From: JAIESQ01 sp964495375
GTDB taxonomy: Bacteria > Planctomycetota > Planctomycetia > Pirellulales > JAEUIK01
Direction: 5' to 3'
NCBI GenBank assembly: GCA_964495375.1
Contig: CAZBWM010000031.1
Coordinates: 1 to 64,000 of the forward strand
DNA length: 64,000 nucleotides
Shown here: piece after piece, positions 9,398 through 20,468 of the stretch
How positions within the stretch are numbered: position 1 is the first letter of the stretch
How the letters are laid out: the number at the start of each line of letters is the position of its first letter
Made by a program: the position numbers and the translations under genes
The notes under the pieces: generated by a model
The model's database searches: none
What the model saw: the letters and a program-made list of their open reading frames with translations, nothing else
Told to the model about the DNA's origin: nothing

Positions 9398-9670
9398 TCA
9401 GTGGCTTGTTCGACAGCAAACTCGGGCGTGGCTTCGCGCATTCCTCCGTGCGCGTAGAAGTCGACGACAGGTTCGTCGAAGTTGACATGGCGACCCTCGT
9501 CGTCGCGCCAATCGATGCGGGCGAAAACCTCGCGGCGGGGCTTCCTCACACCTCAGACTCGTCGACGAGTTACCAGAACATTTCAAGCAAGTTTGTGCGC
9601 GGTACGGCGGTCATTAAACTGGGAGCCATGAACCGCGATGTGCGCCCTTGCGTAGTCCCCCCTGATTGTC

Positions 9671-12600
9671 GTGAAAAAAAGGCCCATGATAACTGCTCGC
9701 TGGTATTTGCTATTGGTGTTGTTGATCGCCCGCTTCGGTTCGGCGGTTCGCGCGGAGGAACCGCCGCTCTTTGATCGGCAGAATCTCGTCGCCTGGTGCA
9801 TCGTGCCGTTCGACGCCTCGCGCCGCTCGCCCGAGGAGCGCGCCAAGATGCTCGATGAGCTCGGCCTGCATCAATTTGCGTACGATTGGCGCGACGAGCA
9901 CATTCCCGAGTTCGACGAAGAAGTCGCCGCCTGTGCGCGGCATAACGTGCGCATCGTCGCCTGGTGGATGGCGGGTGCCGAACTGAACGAAACGAATCGA
10001 AAGATTCTGGACGTTGTCCGCCGCCACAAATTGAAAATGCAGTTCTGGGTGCTGGTCGGCGATCCTGACACGAACTTGCTGCAAGCCGAGAAGGTGCGCG
10101 TGTGCGCCGAAGCGATTCGGCCGTTGGCGGTCGAAGCCGCCGGGCTCGATTGTCAGGTGGGGCTCTACAACCACGGCGGCTGGTTTGGCGAGCCCGAGAA
10201 TCAGCTCGCCATTCTCAAGGCGATTGAACTGCCGAATGTCGGGCTGGTCTACAACCTGCATCATGGTCACGGGCATCTCGATCGCTTTGCCGCGCTGTTG
10301 ACCCAGATCAAGCCGCACTTGCTGGCCCTGAACATCAACGGCATGAATCCGCGCGGCGATGAGCAGGGACAAAAGATTCTGCCCGTCGGCGCTGGCCAGC
10401 TCGACCTCGAACTGTTGCGCACGATTCGCGACAGCGGTTACGCCGGGCCGATCGGCGTGTTGAATCACACCGATCTCGACGCCCGGGCCAGGTTGGCCGA
10501 CAACCTGGCTGGTCTTGATTGGCTCGTCAAACAATTGCGTGGCGAAGCGGCCGGCCCACTGCCCAAGATGGAGACGTACACACCGCCTGCCGCGGACGCG
10601 CCAGCTCTGCCGGTCCCGGTTCCGTCTGTGCCGCCAACGGCCCCATCCCCGAGCGACGACCAGTCGCGGACCGATGAAGCTACGATCCAGCAATTGGTTG
10701 CCGACGCGGCCGCGCAAGGAGACGCCGCGCGCGGCGCCGCGGCGTTCGCATCGGCGAAGTTCGCCTGCCTGACTTGCCACAAGGTGGGAACCGACGGCGC
10801 GGCGATCGGGCCTGAGCTGACTAGGATCGGGATCGATCGCTGCGCTGAAGAGCTCGCCGAATCGCTGCTGTGGCCCCAGCGTCGCGTGCGTCCTGAATAC
10901 GTCGCCTGGTCGCTGGTGACCGACGACGGCACCGTCCATCAAGGTTATCTCGTGGGCGAAGATGGCGAGCACGTCAAGCTGCGCGAATCGAGCAGCGGAC
11001 AGGTCGTGTCGCTTGCCAAGTCGGCAATTGAGGAGCGGCTGCAAATCGGCACGCTTATGCCCGAGGGGTTGGCCGCCGCGATGTCGGCTGCCGAGCGCCG
11101 TGACGTGCTGCGATTTCTGATCGAGCTGGGTCGCGAAGGGATCGATAGCACGCGACTGTTGGCCGAACATTCGGCCGCGACGACGTTTCCTTATGAGTTC
11201 GCGCCGCTTGTGCCCGGCCACTGGCGCCACGCCGGCGAGCGAGTGAATCGCAATCGGCTCTACGATTTTTATGCGAAGGAGGCCGACTACTTTCGCGACG
11301 TGCGGCCGCAGCCGAAGATTCTGCCCGCCTATCCCGGCCTGGACGGTGGTCGCTACGGGCATTGGGGCAATCAGGACGAGGCGGTCTGGAGCGACGACCG
11401 CTGGAACGCGATGGATTGCGGAAGCGTGCGCTGTGGCATTGTGAACGTCGGCGACCAGCCAATCGCGCGCGGCATCTGCGTGCGGCTGCCAGGCCCCGAG
11501 CGACTTGCGGCCTGCTTCGATCCGGGCACATTGACGTATCGCGCGGTGTGGCAGGGAGATTTCGTGAAGTACAGCGCTGTGCGGCACGGGTTCGTCGAAG
11601 GGCTCACACCGGCCGGCGCGCCGGTCGAATTCGATGGTGGCGCGACACCAACCGCGCCGTTTCGCTATCGTGGTTACTACCGCAGCGGTGAGCAGGTGAT
11701 CTTCAGCTACGATATCGGCGGAGAGCACTATCTCGACGCTCCGCAGGTCGAAGCCGGGGGTTTCAAGCGTGTCGTCGCGCTGGCGGCAGAGCATCCGCTG
11801 CGCAATTACCTCAGCGGCGGCCCTGCTCAGTGGGGCGAGGTGCTGGTAACCAAGGGGAAACTCGGCACGGGCCTCGGCTATGTCGTCGACACAATTACCG
11901 CGCCGACGCTGAACCCGTGGAACGCCCTGTTCTTTTTTGGTGGCCACGACTTTCTGCCGGACGGATCTGCCATGCTCTGCACGATGCATGGCGATGTGTG
12001 GCACGTCACCGGGCTCGACGATAAGCTCGAGCGCGTTCGTTGGAAACGCTTCGCGGCCGGCCTGCATCATCCGCAAGGGCTGGTCGTCGCTGACGGACAG
12101 ATCTACGTGCTGGGCCGCAATCAAATCACCCGACTGCATGATACCAACGACGACGACGAAGCCGATTTCTACGAGTGCTTCAGCACCGCGTTTGAAACGT
12201 CGACGGCCGGGCACGATTTCATCTGCGGACTCGAACGTGATTCGTCGGGAGCCTTCTACACGGCCAGCGGCAATCAGGGGTTGTTGCGCATTTCGCCCGA
12301 CGGCGCTCAGGCCGAGGTGCTGGCCACCGGCTTTCGCAACCCCGATGGCTTGGGCCTGTTGCCCGACGGCTCGATCACGGTTCCTTGCAGCGAAGGTGAG
12401 TGGACTGCCACGTCGATGATCTGCCTGGTTCCTCCGGCGCGCGCGGACGCTCAGTCGGCCGCCGCCGTGCCGCATTATGGCTATCGTGGCCCGCAGAACG
12501 GAGTGGTGCCGCAACTGCCGCTCGTCTATTTGCCGCGCGGCGTCGACAACTCCAGCGGCGGTCAGACCTTCGTGTCGAGCAACAAGTGGGGGCCGTCGGC

Positions 12601-13678
12601 CGGCGCGATCGTGCATCTCTCGTACGGCGCGGGCACGTACTTCTTGTTGTTGCGCGACGAAGTGCGTGGGCAAGCGCAAGGAGCAATTGTGCCGATGCCG
12701 GGGGACTTCGCCTCGGGGCCGCACCGCGGACGCTTCCACCCCCTCGATGGTCAGTTTTATGTCACCGGCATGAATGGCTGGGGGACGTACACCCACAGTG
12801 ATGGTTCGTTCGAACGCGTCCGCTACACGGGCAAAACTGTGCAACTGCCGACCGGTTTTCACGTTCACGAGAATGGTGTATTGCTCACGTTCTCGCAGCC
12901 GGTTGATCGCGCGGTTGCCGGCGCTGCTTCGCGGCAGTTCGCGCAGGCCTGGAACTATCGTTATAGCTCGGCGTATGGTTCGGCCGAGTACTCGCCGTCG
13001 CACGCCGGCGCGGTCGGCCACGATCGGCTCACGATTGCCGGCGCGCACGTAGTGGGGGATGGGCATCGCCTGTTTCTCGAATTGCCTGAATTGCAGCCAA
13101 CAAACCAGTTGCATCTGCGCTTGCAAGTCGGCGCGCAAGATGCGCAAGAATTGTTTCTGACCGTCCACGCGCTCGACGCGCCGTTTACCGGCTTCGACGG
13201 CTACCAACTGCGCGAGAAGACAATCGCCGCGCACCCGATGCTGGCCGATCTTGCGGCGCTCGCTCATCCGCCTGAGCCGAATCCGTGGCGTAACCCACTC
13301 CCTAATGCCCATCCGCTCTCAGTCGAGGCGGGCAAGAATCTCACGTTCGCTACCCGTACAATCACTGCCCGGCCGGGCGAAACGATCGCGCTCTCATTCA
13401 AGAACCCCGATGTCGTGCCGCACAACTGGGTGCTGATCAAGCCGGGTGCGCTGGCCCACGTGGGGGCCGCGGTCAACCGTCTGGTGGCCGATCCCGAGGC
13501 AGCGCGACGCCAGTATGTGCCGGCGAGTGCAGACGTGCTGGCATATACCGACATTACGACTCCCGGGGATTCGACGACCATTTACTTCACCGCGCCCGAC
13601 GCGCCGGGCCGCTATCCGTATCTTTGTTCGTTCCCCGGACATTGGATGGTGATGAACGGACAGTTGATCGTCGAGTAA
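9671..13678 (+). CDS. Secreted multidomain TIM-barrel / cytochrome c / beta-propeller / cupredoxin protein
   Basis: 1335 residues from GTG 9671, which gives a Lys-Arg n-region to the signal peptide ('YLLLVLLIARFGSAVRA'); ATG 9686 is an alternative. Residues about 30-290 resemble a sugar-phosphate isomerase/epimerase (xylose-isomerase-like) TIM barrel with 'VGLYNHGGWFGEPENQLAIL'. A Pro-rich linker follows, then a cytochrome c domain with C-L-T-C-H near residue 365. Next comes a DUF6797-like region and a heme/propeller module with 'TGFRNPDGLGLLPDGS'. The C-terminus is an azurin/plastocyanin fold: His near 1250, then C1319, H1324 and M1328 in exact azurin spacing. It probably acts outside the cytoplasm in sugar oxidation with heme-to-copper electron transfer; the substrate is unknown. 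Confidence 0.85.
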   Translation: MKKRPMITARWYLLLVLLIARFGSAVRAEEPPLFDRQNLVAWCIVPFDASRRSPEERAKMLDELGLHQFAYDWRDEHIPEFDEEVAACARHNVRIVAWWMAGAELNETNRKILDVVRRHKLKMQFWVLVGDPDTNLLQAEKVRVCAEAIRPLAVEAAGLDCQVGLYNHGGWFGEPENQLAILKAIELPNVGLVYNLHHGHGHLDRFAALLTQIKPHLLALNINGMNPRGDEQGQKILPVGAGQLDLELLRTIRDSGYAGPIGVLNHTDLDARARLADNLAGLDWLVKQLRGEAAGPLPKMETYTPPAADAPALPVPVPSVPPTAPSPSDDQSRTDEATIQQLVADAAAQGDAARGAAAFASAKFACLTCHKVGTDGAAIGPELTRIGIDRCAEELAESLLWPQRRVRPEYVAWSLVTDDGTVHQGYLVGEDGEHVKLRESSSGQVVSLAKSAIEERLQIGTLMPEGLAAAMSAAERRDVLRFLIELGREGIDSTRLLAEHSAATTFPYEFAPLVPGHWRHAGERVNRNRLYDFYAKEADYFRDVRPQPKILPAYPGLDGGRYGHWGNQDEAVWSDDRWNAMDCGSVRCGIVNVGDQPIARGICVRLPGPERLAACFDPGTLTYRAVWQGDFVKYSAVRHGFVEGLTPAGAPVEFDGGATPTAPFRYRGYYRSGEQVIFSYDIGGEHYLDAPQVEAGGFKRVVALAAEHPLRNYLSGGPAQWGEVLVTKGKLGTGLGYVVDTITAPTLNPWNALFFFGGHDFLPDGSAMLCTMHGDVWHVTGLDDKLERVRWKRFAAGLHHPQGLVVADGQIYVLGRNQITRLHDTNDDDEADFYECFSTAFETSTAGHDFICGLERDSSGAFYTASGNQGLLRISPDGAQAEVLATGFRNPDGLGLLPDGSITVPCSEGEWTATSMICLVPPARADAQSAAAVPHYGYRGPQNGVVPQLPLVYLPRGVDNSSGGQTFVSSNKWGPSAGAIVHLSYGAGTYFLLLRDEVRGQAQGAIVPMPGDFASGPHRGRFHPLDGQFYVTGMNGWGTYTHSDGSFERVRYTGKTVQLPTGFHVHENGVLLTFSQPVDRAVAGAASRQFAQAWNYRYSSAYGSAEYSPSHAGAVGHDRLTIAGAHVVGDGHRLFLELPELQPTNQLHLRLQVGAQDAQELFLTVHALDAPFTGFDGYQLREKTIAAHPMLADLAALAHPPEPNPWRNPLPNAHPLSVEAGKNLTFATRTITARPGETIALSFKNPDVVPHNWVLIKPGALAHVGAAVNRLVADPEAARRQYVPASADVLAYTDITTPGDSTTIYFTAPDAPGRYPYLCSFPGHWMVMNGQLIVE

Positions 13679-14311
13679 AGCACATTCGATTTCCAAATGA
13701 CGGGCGAGCGCGCGCTGAGTCGTCTGTCAGCGGTTCGTGTCGGCCAGACTTGGTCACGGGAATTGCCCCCTTTTGGCGAACTATTGCTATTCGAATGGCA
13801 ATCGAGCAGCGCCGCGAACGCATGCGCGAAAGCCAAGTCGACTGATGCAGAATTGACCAATGCGATCGATTGCGACACATGCGAATCGGTCACACGAAGC
13901 GCGGCGATGAGCGACGCGCTCGCTGCAATTCGACGGAATTTTCGCGCGATTCTACGATACGTCTTCACTTCTCCGTCGGTTCAGTTTCTTCGCTAGAGCA
14001 CCCCTGGCATAAGAAGTGCTCTCGCTCACCAGCACTGCGCCTCGTAGTGGGTCGATTTGCCGTGCCAGTCGGCAGGTCAACCGCACGCCACGGCCGAGCC
14101 AGGCGGCCTGCACGATCAGGCTGCTGTGCAATTCGGCCGCCGTGCTATCAGGCGGCTGTGCTATTCGGCGGATAGCGCAGTTTTGGCGCGCGGAATCTTC
14201 GCAGGGGTGAACTGGCTTCTTCAGGTTGCCCCAACTCTCAGTAAATCGAACCTCGCGATCTCGCTTCCTGACGGAGCGCGGCGAGGTCTTCGTAACGAAG
14301 GGAATCCCGCC
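13679..14311. other. Gene-free stretch
   Basis: About 630 bases between two large secreted-protein genes. Open frames here are short and lack protein-like composition. Near 14120-14180 there are short imperfect repetitions of 'ctgtgcaattcggcc' / 'ctgtgctattcggcg'. I see no clear terminator or promoter. Confidence 0.4.
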
Positions 14312-17300
14312 TTGGCTGAATCCATCTTCACGCGCAAGCACGCTCGAACTCCTCGTCATCGCGCGCTGGCGATCCACAGCCTGCGGCACATGCAAGGCGC
14401 ACGGATCCGCATCGAGCAGCTTGAAGATCGTTCAATGCTCGCCACCACATTGCTGCCTGGCTTCACTGAAACCACCGTGGCCACCGGGTTCAGCGGCCCG
14501 ACCGCCATGGAGATCTCGCCCGACGGACGACTCTGGGTGCTTGAACAGGCGGGGCGGGTGAAACTTGTTCGCAACGACGGCACCACCTTTACGGCTTTGA
14601 CAAAAACGGTCGATTCGGCCGGCGAGCGCGGCCTGTTGGGGATCGCGTTCGATCCGAACTTTGCGTCGAACAAATTCGTTTATCTCTACTACACGAATCC
14701 CAATGCCGGCGCGGCGAGTTGGGCAGGCGGCGTCCACAATCAGTTAAGCCGATTCACGGTCAACGACACCAATCCGCTGCAGCCGACACTGACCAACGAG
14801 GCGCCGATCTTGGATTGGAACAGCCTCAGCTCGGCCACCAATCATAACGGCGGCGCGATTGAGTTCGGCGCCGACGGTATGCTCTACGCCAACTCGGGCG
14901 ATAACGTCCAGAACTTTATCGCTCCCGATGGCAACAGCTATCGCGTCTCGCAATCGATGAACACACTGTTGGGAAAGCAACTGCGGATCGACGTCTCCAA
15001 GTTCAACAGCGGCATCGCGGTTCGCAACGATACCACCGTTGGCCGCTTGATCCCCAGCGACAATCCGTTCGTTGGCTCCGCGACAGGCATCAACCAATTG
15101 ATCTACACGCTCGGTTTGCGAAACCCCTTCACGTTCGCCGTCCAGCCCGGCACGGGGCGGATGCTGGTGAACGACGTCGGCGAGACGCGCTGGGAGGAGA
15201 TCAACGCGAGCGTCGCCGGCGCCAATTTCGGCTGGCGCGGCGGCAACAGCGACGGCTTCAACCAACCGCCCCCCAGTTTCGCGGCGGGCACCTATCGCGA
15301 TCCACTCTTGGCTTACGCTCACAGCGGCACGGGCAGCCTGGCGACCGGCGCGGCGATCGTCGGCAGCACGTTCTACAACCCGACGACAGTGCAGTTCCCC
15401 GCCAGCTACGTCGGCAAGTACTTTTACGAAGACCTTTCCAGCGGCTGGATTCGCTATTTCAACCCCGACACGCCGAACACCGCGGCGAGCCCCGACGGCA
15501 ACTCGGTGGCCTTCGCCAGCAACACGCCGGGTGGGCTCCGCGACCTGGAAGTCGATGCGGTCGGCAACCTGCTTTACCTCGCGGGTGGAGACGGATCGCT
15601 TCGCCGAATCTCGTACCAGGCGCCGGTGATCACCGGGCAGCCCGTCAACCGCACCGTCTCGCAGGGGCAAACCGCGACATTTACGGTCACCGCCACGGGG
15701 CCGGCGCTCAACTACCAATGGCAGCGACTCGTCAGCGGAACTTGGACCGCGGTCGGCACGAACTCCGCGACGCTGTCGATCAGCAACAGCCAACCGGCCA
15801 ACGCCGGCAGCTACCGCGTAATCGTCAGCAACGCATTCGGCACGGTGACGAGCAGCACGGCGAACTTGACGGTCAACGTGACCAGCACGGCTCCCACGAT
15901 CACCACGCAGCCGGTCAGCCAGCAAGTGAACGTCGGCGCGGCGGTCTCGCTCGGCGTGGTGGCCAGCGGCACGGCGCCCTTGAGCTACCAGTGGCAGAAG
16001 CTTGTCGGTTCGACCTGGACGAACGTCGGTACTAACTCGGCGACCTTCGCGATTGCCGCGGCCGCGGTATCCAACGCAGGCAGCTACCGCGTCATTGTCA
16101 CCAACAGCGTGGGAAGCGCGACGAGCAACACCGCGACCCTGAGCATCAATCAATTGCCCGTGGCGACGATTACATCGCCGGCGGTTGGCACCAAGTACAA
16201 CTGGGGACAAACGGTCTCGTTCGCCGGCTCGGCGGTTGATGCGGAGGATGGAACGCTGGCCGCCAGCCGACTCTCCTGGGAGATTCTCTTCTTTCATCAG
16301 ACTTCGCCCGACGGCACCGGCCTGCACTCGCATCCTTTTCAGACGTTCACAGGCGTAGCCAACGGGTCGATCAACGTCAGTTTCGCCGAAACGTCGCCCT
16401 ATGTCTGGTATCGCTTCATTCTGACCGCCACCGACTCGAAGGGAGCGACCTCCAGTAAGTCGGTCGACATCAATCCGAACCTCGGTAGCTTCACCGTGCA
16501 GAGCAATCCGGCCGGGCTGCAACTGCTGCTCGACGGCGGGCCAATTACTTCTGGCACCGTAATTACAGGGACCGTTGGGCAGCCGCGCACGCTTGGCGTT
16601 GTCTCGCCACAGACAATCGGCACCACGAGTTACACGTTCTCGTCGTGGTCCGATGGCGGCGCCGCTTCGCACACGATCACGATTCCGGCGTCGAGTGCCA
16701 CGTACACGGCGAGTTTCGTCGGGCAATCTACAGTCCCTGTCGCAAGCATCACCGGTCCGGCCATCGTGGCGCGCGGGCAGGTGCAGACCTTCACGCTCTC
16801 GGCGACACATCCGACGTCGACGCAGTTCAGCTACGCCATCAACTGGGGGGATGGTTCGGCCGTGCAGACGGTGAGCGGCCCCGCCGGATTGCAGGTAGCG
16901 CACACCTTTGGCAGCGTGGGCGCACGCACGATCAGCGTGACGGCCACCGCCCAGGGTCAAACGAGCGCCGCGGCTACGGCCAGCGTGACGGTGAGCGCCG
17001 TGCAACGCGTGACCAACTCGCAGTCGGGGCTTGCCGATCTGGTCTGGACTGACACCTCGGGCAACGACCAGGTGACCTTCACGCAAGTCAGCGCGACGAC
17101 CATTCGTGTCACTACGCTCCGAGAGAATGGGATCGCGACCAATTTCGTCGAGAACTGGACAAACATCACTGGGCAAGTTCAGGCGACCGGTGGCGCCGGT
17201 AACGACACGCTCGACGCCTCGGCGTTGACGACCACGCGCGCCAGGCTCGATGGCGGCGCCGGCAACAATACGCTCTACGGTGGTGGCGCCAATGATACGC

Positions 17301-17878
17301 TCATCGGCGGCGGTAATTTGGGGACGAAAGTCAACGGGCCCGAAGGGCAACAAGGCAACAACGTCGTGATCGGCGGTGCGGGGGCCGACACCATCTACGG
17401 CAACGCCGTCAACGGCGCCGAAGGGCGCGGTGGCAATAACATTCTCCTCGGCGGCGCCGGCAACGACACCATCTACGGAAACTGGGCCGACGGCGGCAAT
17501 GGCGGCGGGCGGAACATCATTGTCGGCGGCGCGGACAGCGATACGCTCTACGATTACAAGCTCGCTGACGGCGCCGAGGGGAAAGGAAGCATTCTGATTG
17601 CGGGCAACACCTCGCTGGGCATTACTGACCTGACGCGCGTGATGGATGAATGGTCGAGCAATCATTCGTATGACACTCGTGTGGCAAAAATCCTCAGCGA
17701 CGCGGGGGGCCTCAACGACAACGTCCACTTGCAAGCCGGTAGCACCGTCACGAGCGACTTTGTTGCCAATCATCTGTGGGGAACGACGCAAGGAACGGGT
17801 CTGAATTGGTTCTTGTATCGGCCTGGCCGCGACGATGTGAAGCGCGCGAAGGCGGGCGAAACGCACACGACGGTTTGA
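14312..17878 (+). CDS. Giant surface protein: sugar dehydrogenase domain, Ig-like, PKD and RTX-like repeats
   Basis: 1188 residues from a TTG at 14312 preceded by GAAGGGA; ATG 14390 is an alternative, leaving few residues before the motif. The N-terminus has the planctomycete surface-protein motif 'LEDRSMLATT'. A PQQ-dependent glucose/sorbosone-dehydrogenase-like propeller follows (about residues 45-440, 'GFSGPTAMEISPDGRLWVLE', 'LGLRNPFTFAVQPGTGRML'). Then come two Ig-like domains (each with 'YQWQ'), an 'ITSPAVGTKYNWG' module, a PKD domain ('AINWGDGSAVQTVSG'), and Gly/Asn/Asp-rich calcium-binding-like repeats ('GGAGNDTIYGN'). It is probably exported and attached to the cell surface or matrix, acting on a sugar. 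The electron acceptor is unknown. Confidence 0.8.
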   Translation: MAESIFTRKHARTPRHRALAIHSLRHMQGARIRIEQLEDRSMLATTLLPGFTETTVATGFSGPTAMEISPDGRLWVLEQAGRVKLVRNDGTTFTALTKTVDSAGERGLLGIAFDPNFASNKFVYLYYTNPNAGAASWAGGVHNQLSRFTVNDTNPLQPTLTNEAPILDWNSLSSATNHNGGAIEFGADGMLYANSGDNVQNFIAPDGNSYRVSQSMNTLLGKQLRIDVSKFNSGIAVRNDTTVGRLIPSDNPFVGSATGINQLIYTLGLRNPFTFAVQPGTGRMLVNDVGETRWEEINASVAGANFGWRGGNSDGFNQPPPSFAAGTYRDPLLAYAHSGTGSLATGAAIVGSTFYNPTTVQFPASYVGKYFYEDLSSGWIRYFNPDTPNTAASPDGNSVAFASNTPGGLRDLEVDAVGNLLYLAGGDGSLRRISYQAPVITGQPVNRTVSQGQTATFTVTATGPALNYQWQRLVSGTWTAVGTNSATLSISNSQPANAGSYRVIVSNAFGTVTSSTANLTVNVTSTAPTITTQPVSQQVNVGAAVSLGVVASGTAPLSYQWQKLVGSTWTNVGTNSATFAIAAAAVSNAGSYRVIVTNSVGSATSNTATLSINQLPVATITSPAVGTKYNWGQTVSFAGSAVDAEDGTLAASRLSWEILFFHQTSPDGTGLHSHPFQTFTGVANGSINVSFAETSPYVWYRFILTATDSKGATSSKSVDINPNLGSFTVQSNPAGLQLLLDGGPITSGTVITGTVGQPRTLGVVSPQTIGTTSYTFSSWSDGGAASHTITIPASSATYTASFVGQSTVPVASITGPAIVARGQVQTFTLSATHPTSTQFSYAINWGDGSAVQTVSGPAGLQVAHTFGSVGARTISVTATAQGQTSAAATASVTVSAVQRVTNSQSGLADLVWTDTSGNDQVTFTQVSATTIRVTTLRENGIATNFVENWTNITGQVQATGGAGNDTLDASALTTTRARLDGGAGNNTLYGGGANDTLIGGGNLGTKVNGPEGQQGNNVVIGGAGADTIYGNAVNGAEGRGGNNILLGGAGNDTIYGNWADGGNGGGRNIIVGGADSDTLYDYKLADGAEGKGSILIAGNTSLGITDLTRVMDEWSSNHSYDTRVAKILSDAGGLNDNVHLQAGSTVTSDFVANHLWGTTQGTGLNWFLYRPGRDDVKRAKAGETHTTV

Positions 17879-17956
17879 TCACGTTGTGGACGTTAGCGAG
17901 AATTTTGACAGGAACCGTGTCGAGCGCTCACCAATCGCGGCGTGCACGAATGGAAA

Positions 17957-19291
<1,335 letters not shown>

Positions 19292-19510
19292 GGTTCCACC
19301 ATAAGGTTTGCCGACCAGCGACCCATAAACGAACGTTTACGTTAGCCGACCCGCTGGTAATTGGCAAACAAGGGCGTGAACGGCGTCAGGTGACGCCGCT
19401 GTCAAAACCCGGACGATTCGTAAACATTCGCTCGCGGACCTTGGGTGCGAGCATCGCAATCGGCGATCAATTATTTATTTGGCGAAAGCGTGTTCAGGCG
19501 ACCTACCGGC

Positions 19511-19815
19511 GCGCACCGCGGAACGGCGCTCCGCCCGATCCATTAACGATTGACTCGTGGGATCCTTGGGTGAACGAGGTTTCGAGGCTGGCGGCTGGTC
19601 AGGCGCGCACCGCGGAACGGCACTCCGCCCGATCCGTTAACGATTGACTCGTGGGATCCTTGGGCGAGCGGCGGTTTCGAGGCTGGCGGCTGGCCAGGCG
19701 CGCACCGCGAAACGGCGCTCCACCCGATCCGTTAACGATTGACTCGTGGGACCCTTGGGCGAGCAGCGATTTCGAGGCTGGCGGCAGGTCAGGCGCGCGC
19801 CGCGGAACGGCACTC
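19511..19815. repeat. Tandem array of ~95 bp units (locus 2)
   Basis: Units begin at 19511, 19605, 19700 and 19795, opening with 'gcgcaccgcggaacggc' and continuing with 'ccgttaacgattgactcgtg' and 'ggatccttgggcgagc', then 'ttcgaggctggcggc'. Spacing is 94, 95 and 95. The fourth copy diverges after about 20 bases. The units are clearly related to those at 6803-7163, most closely to its fourth unit. They lie upstream of the solitary DUF1501 gene and downstream of the matching hairpin and promoter-like site, an arrangement identical to locus 1. Confidence 0.9.
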
Positions 19816-19897
19816 TCGATCTGAGTGCCCGGAGCGCGGTTGCACGCGGGGCCTCAGCGAGAAGTAGTCGTAGGCGGTTGGTTCCGTCGCGCGACGC

Positions 19898-19921
19898 GAG
19901 CGCGGGAGTTTATGCTCCTTT
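19898..19921 (-). promoter_or_regulatory. Conserved hairpin next to repeat array (locus 2)
   Basis: The plus strand reads 'gagcgcgggagtttatgctc', with GGAG (19905-19908) pairing with CTCC (19915-19918). It shares 'gagcgcgggagttt' with 7195-7208 and holds the same position between array and promoter-like site. On the minus strand it presents an AGGAG before the stem. Confidence 0.5.
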
Positions 19922-19996
19922 TGTTAGGCGACTTGGGGGGCGGTAGGTCGCGGCGACTCGGACAATCATGCCAGATTCGCGGCGACTGTTCAGTCT

Positions 19997-20026
19997 ATTG
20001 TATTCAGAATTATGAACATTTGTCAA
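19997..20026 (-). promoter_or_regulatory. Sigma-70-like promoter upstream of repeat array (locus 2)
   Basis: On the minus strand, TTGACA (20026-20021), an 18-base spacer and TACAAT (20002-19997), with the flanking 'CCCTTGACAAATG' identical to locus 1. The predicted transcript would run through the hairpin and repeats into the DUF1501 gene about 0.7 kb downstream. Confidence 0.6.
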
Positions 20027-20468
20027 GGGCTTTTTCGAGCCGCGCAGCTCGCACGCCGGAGTCGAATGCGACGAGGTCTCAGGGGCACTCCTCCTGCGCG
20101 TACGGGCCCCTGACGCGATGCCGCGATCCGTTACAAGCAATCTGTTCATCCCCCCTCCACCACAGGCACCCGCTGGCGCGCCAACGCGACTCGTACGAGA
20201 CGACCCCTGGCCGTGAACTACGCGCCCGGGCGGAGGTCGTCATTGCTTAGTAAGGCACGGTGCAGCCCAGCCGATCGCTACCGCGCCGCCAGCAACTTCT
20301 TTTCAGGCGGGATGTTTACTGCTGAGCTGGCACGCCGTGCTGCAGCACGGCCAGATGTCGCGCTCCCGCAATTCACGACCATGCACCGCGCGAGTGCCAT
20401 TTCGATCTGCCATAATGGCGGCCGCCGTCGGGTGACCCGACTGAAGTTCCACGGAAAATGGCCGTCCC
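20027..20468. other. Gene-free stretch upstream of the enolase-superfamily gene
   Basis: About 440 bases between the minus-strand promoter-like site and the plus-strand enolase-superfamily gene. No gene is supported. I found no strong plus-strand promoter consensus. Confidence 0.35.

Noticed and set aside
9710..13312. A 1200-codon open frame antisense to the TIM-barrel/cupredoxin gene.
   Set aside because: Composition is His/Arg/Gln-rich with no recognisable domain, and it mirrors a plus-strand gene with clear domains; a high-GC shadow.
14744..17866. A 1040-codon open frame antisense to the giant surface protein.
   Set aside because: Arg/Val/Gly-rich shadow of a gene with clear Ig, PKD and propeller domains.
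19390..19647. Small proteins encoded by the repeat units, sharing 'DPLTIDSWDPW' at both loci.
   Set aside because: Unit spacing (94-97) is mostly not a multiple of three, so the frame is lost from one unit to the next; no ribosome site.
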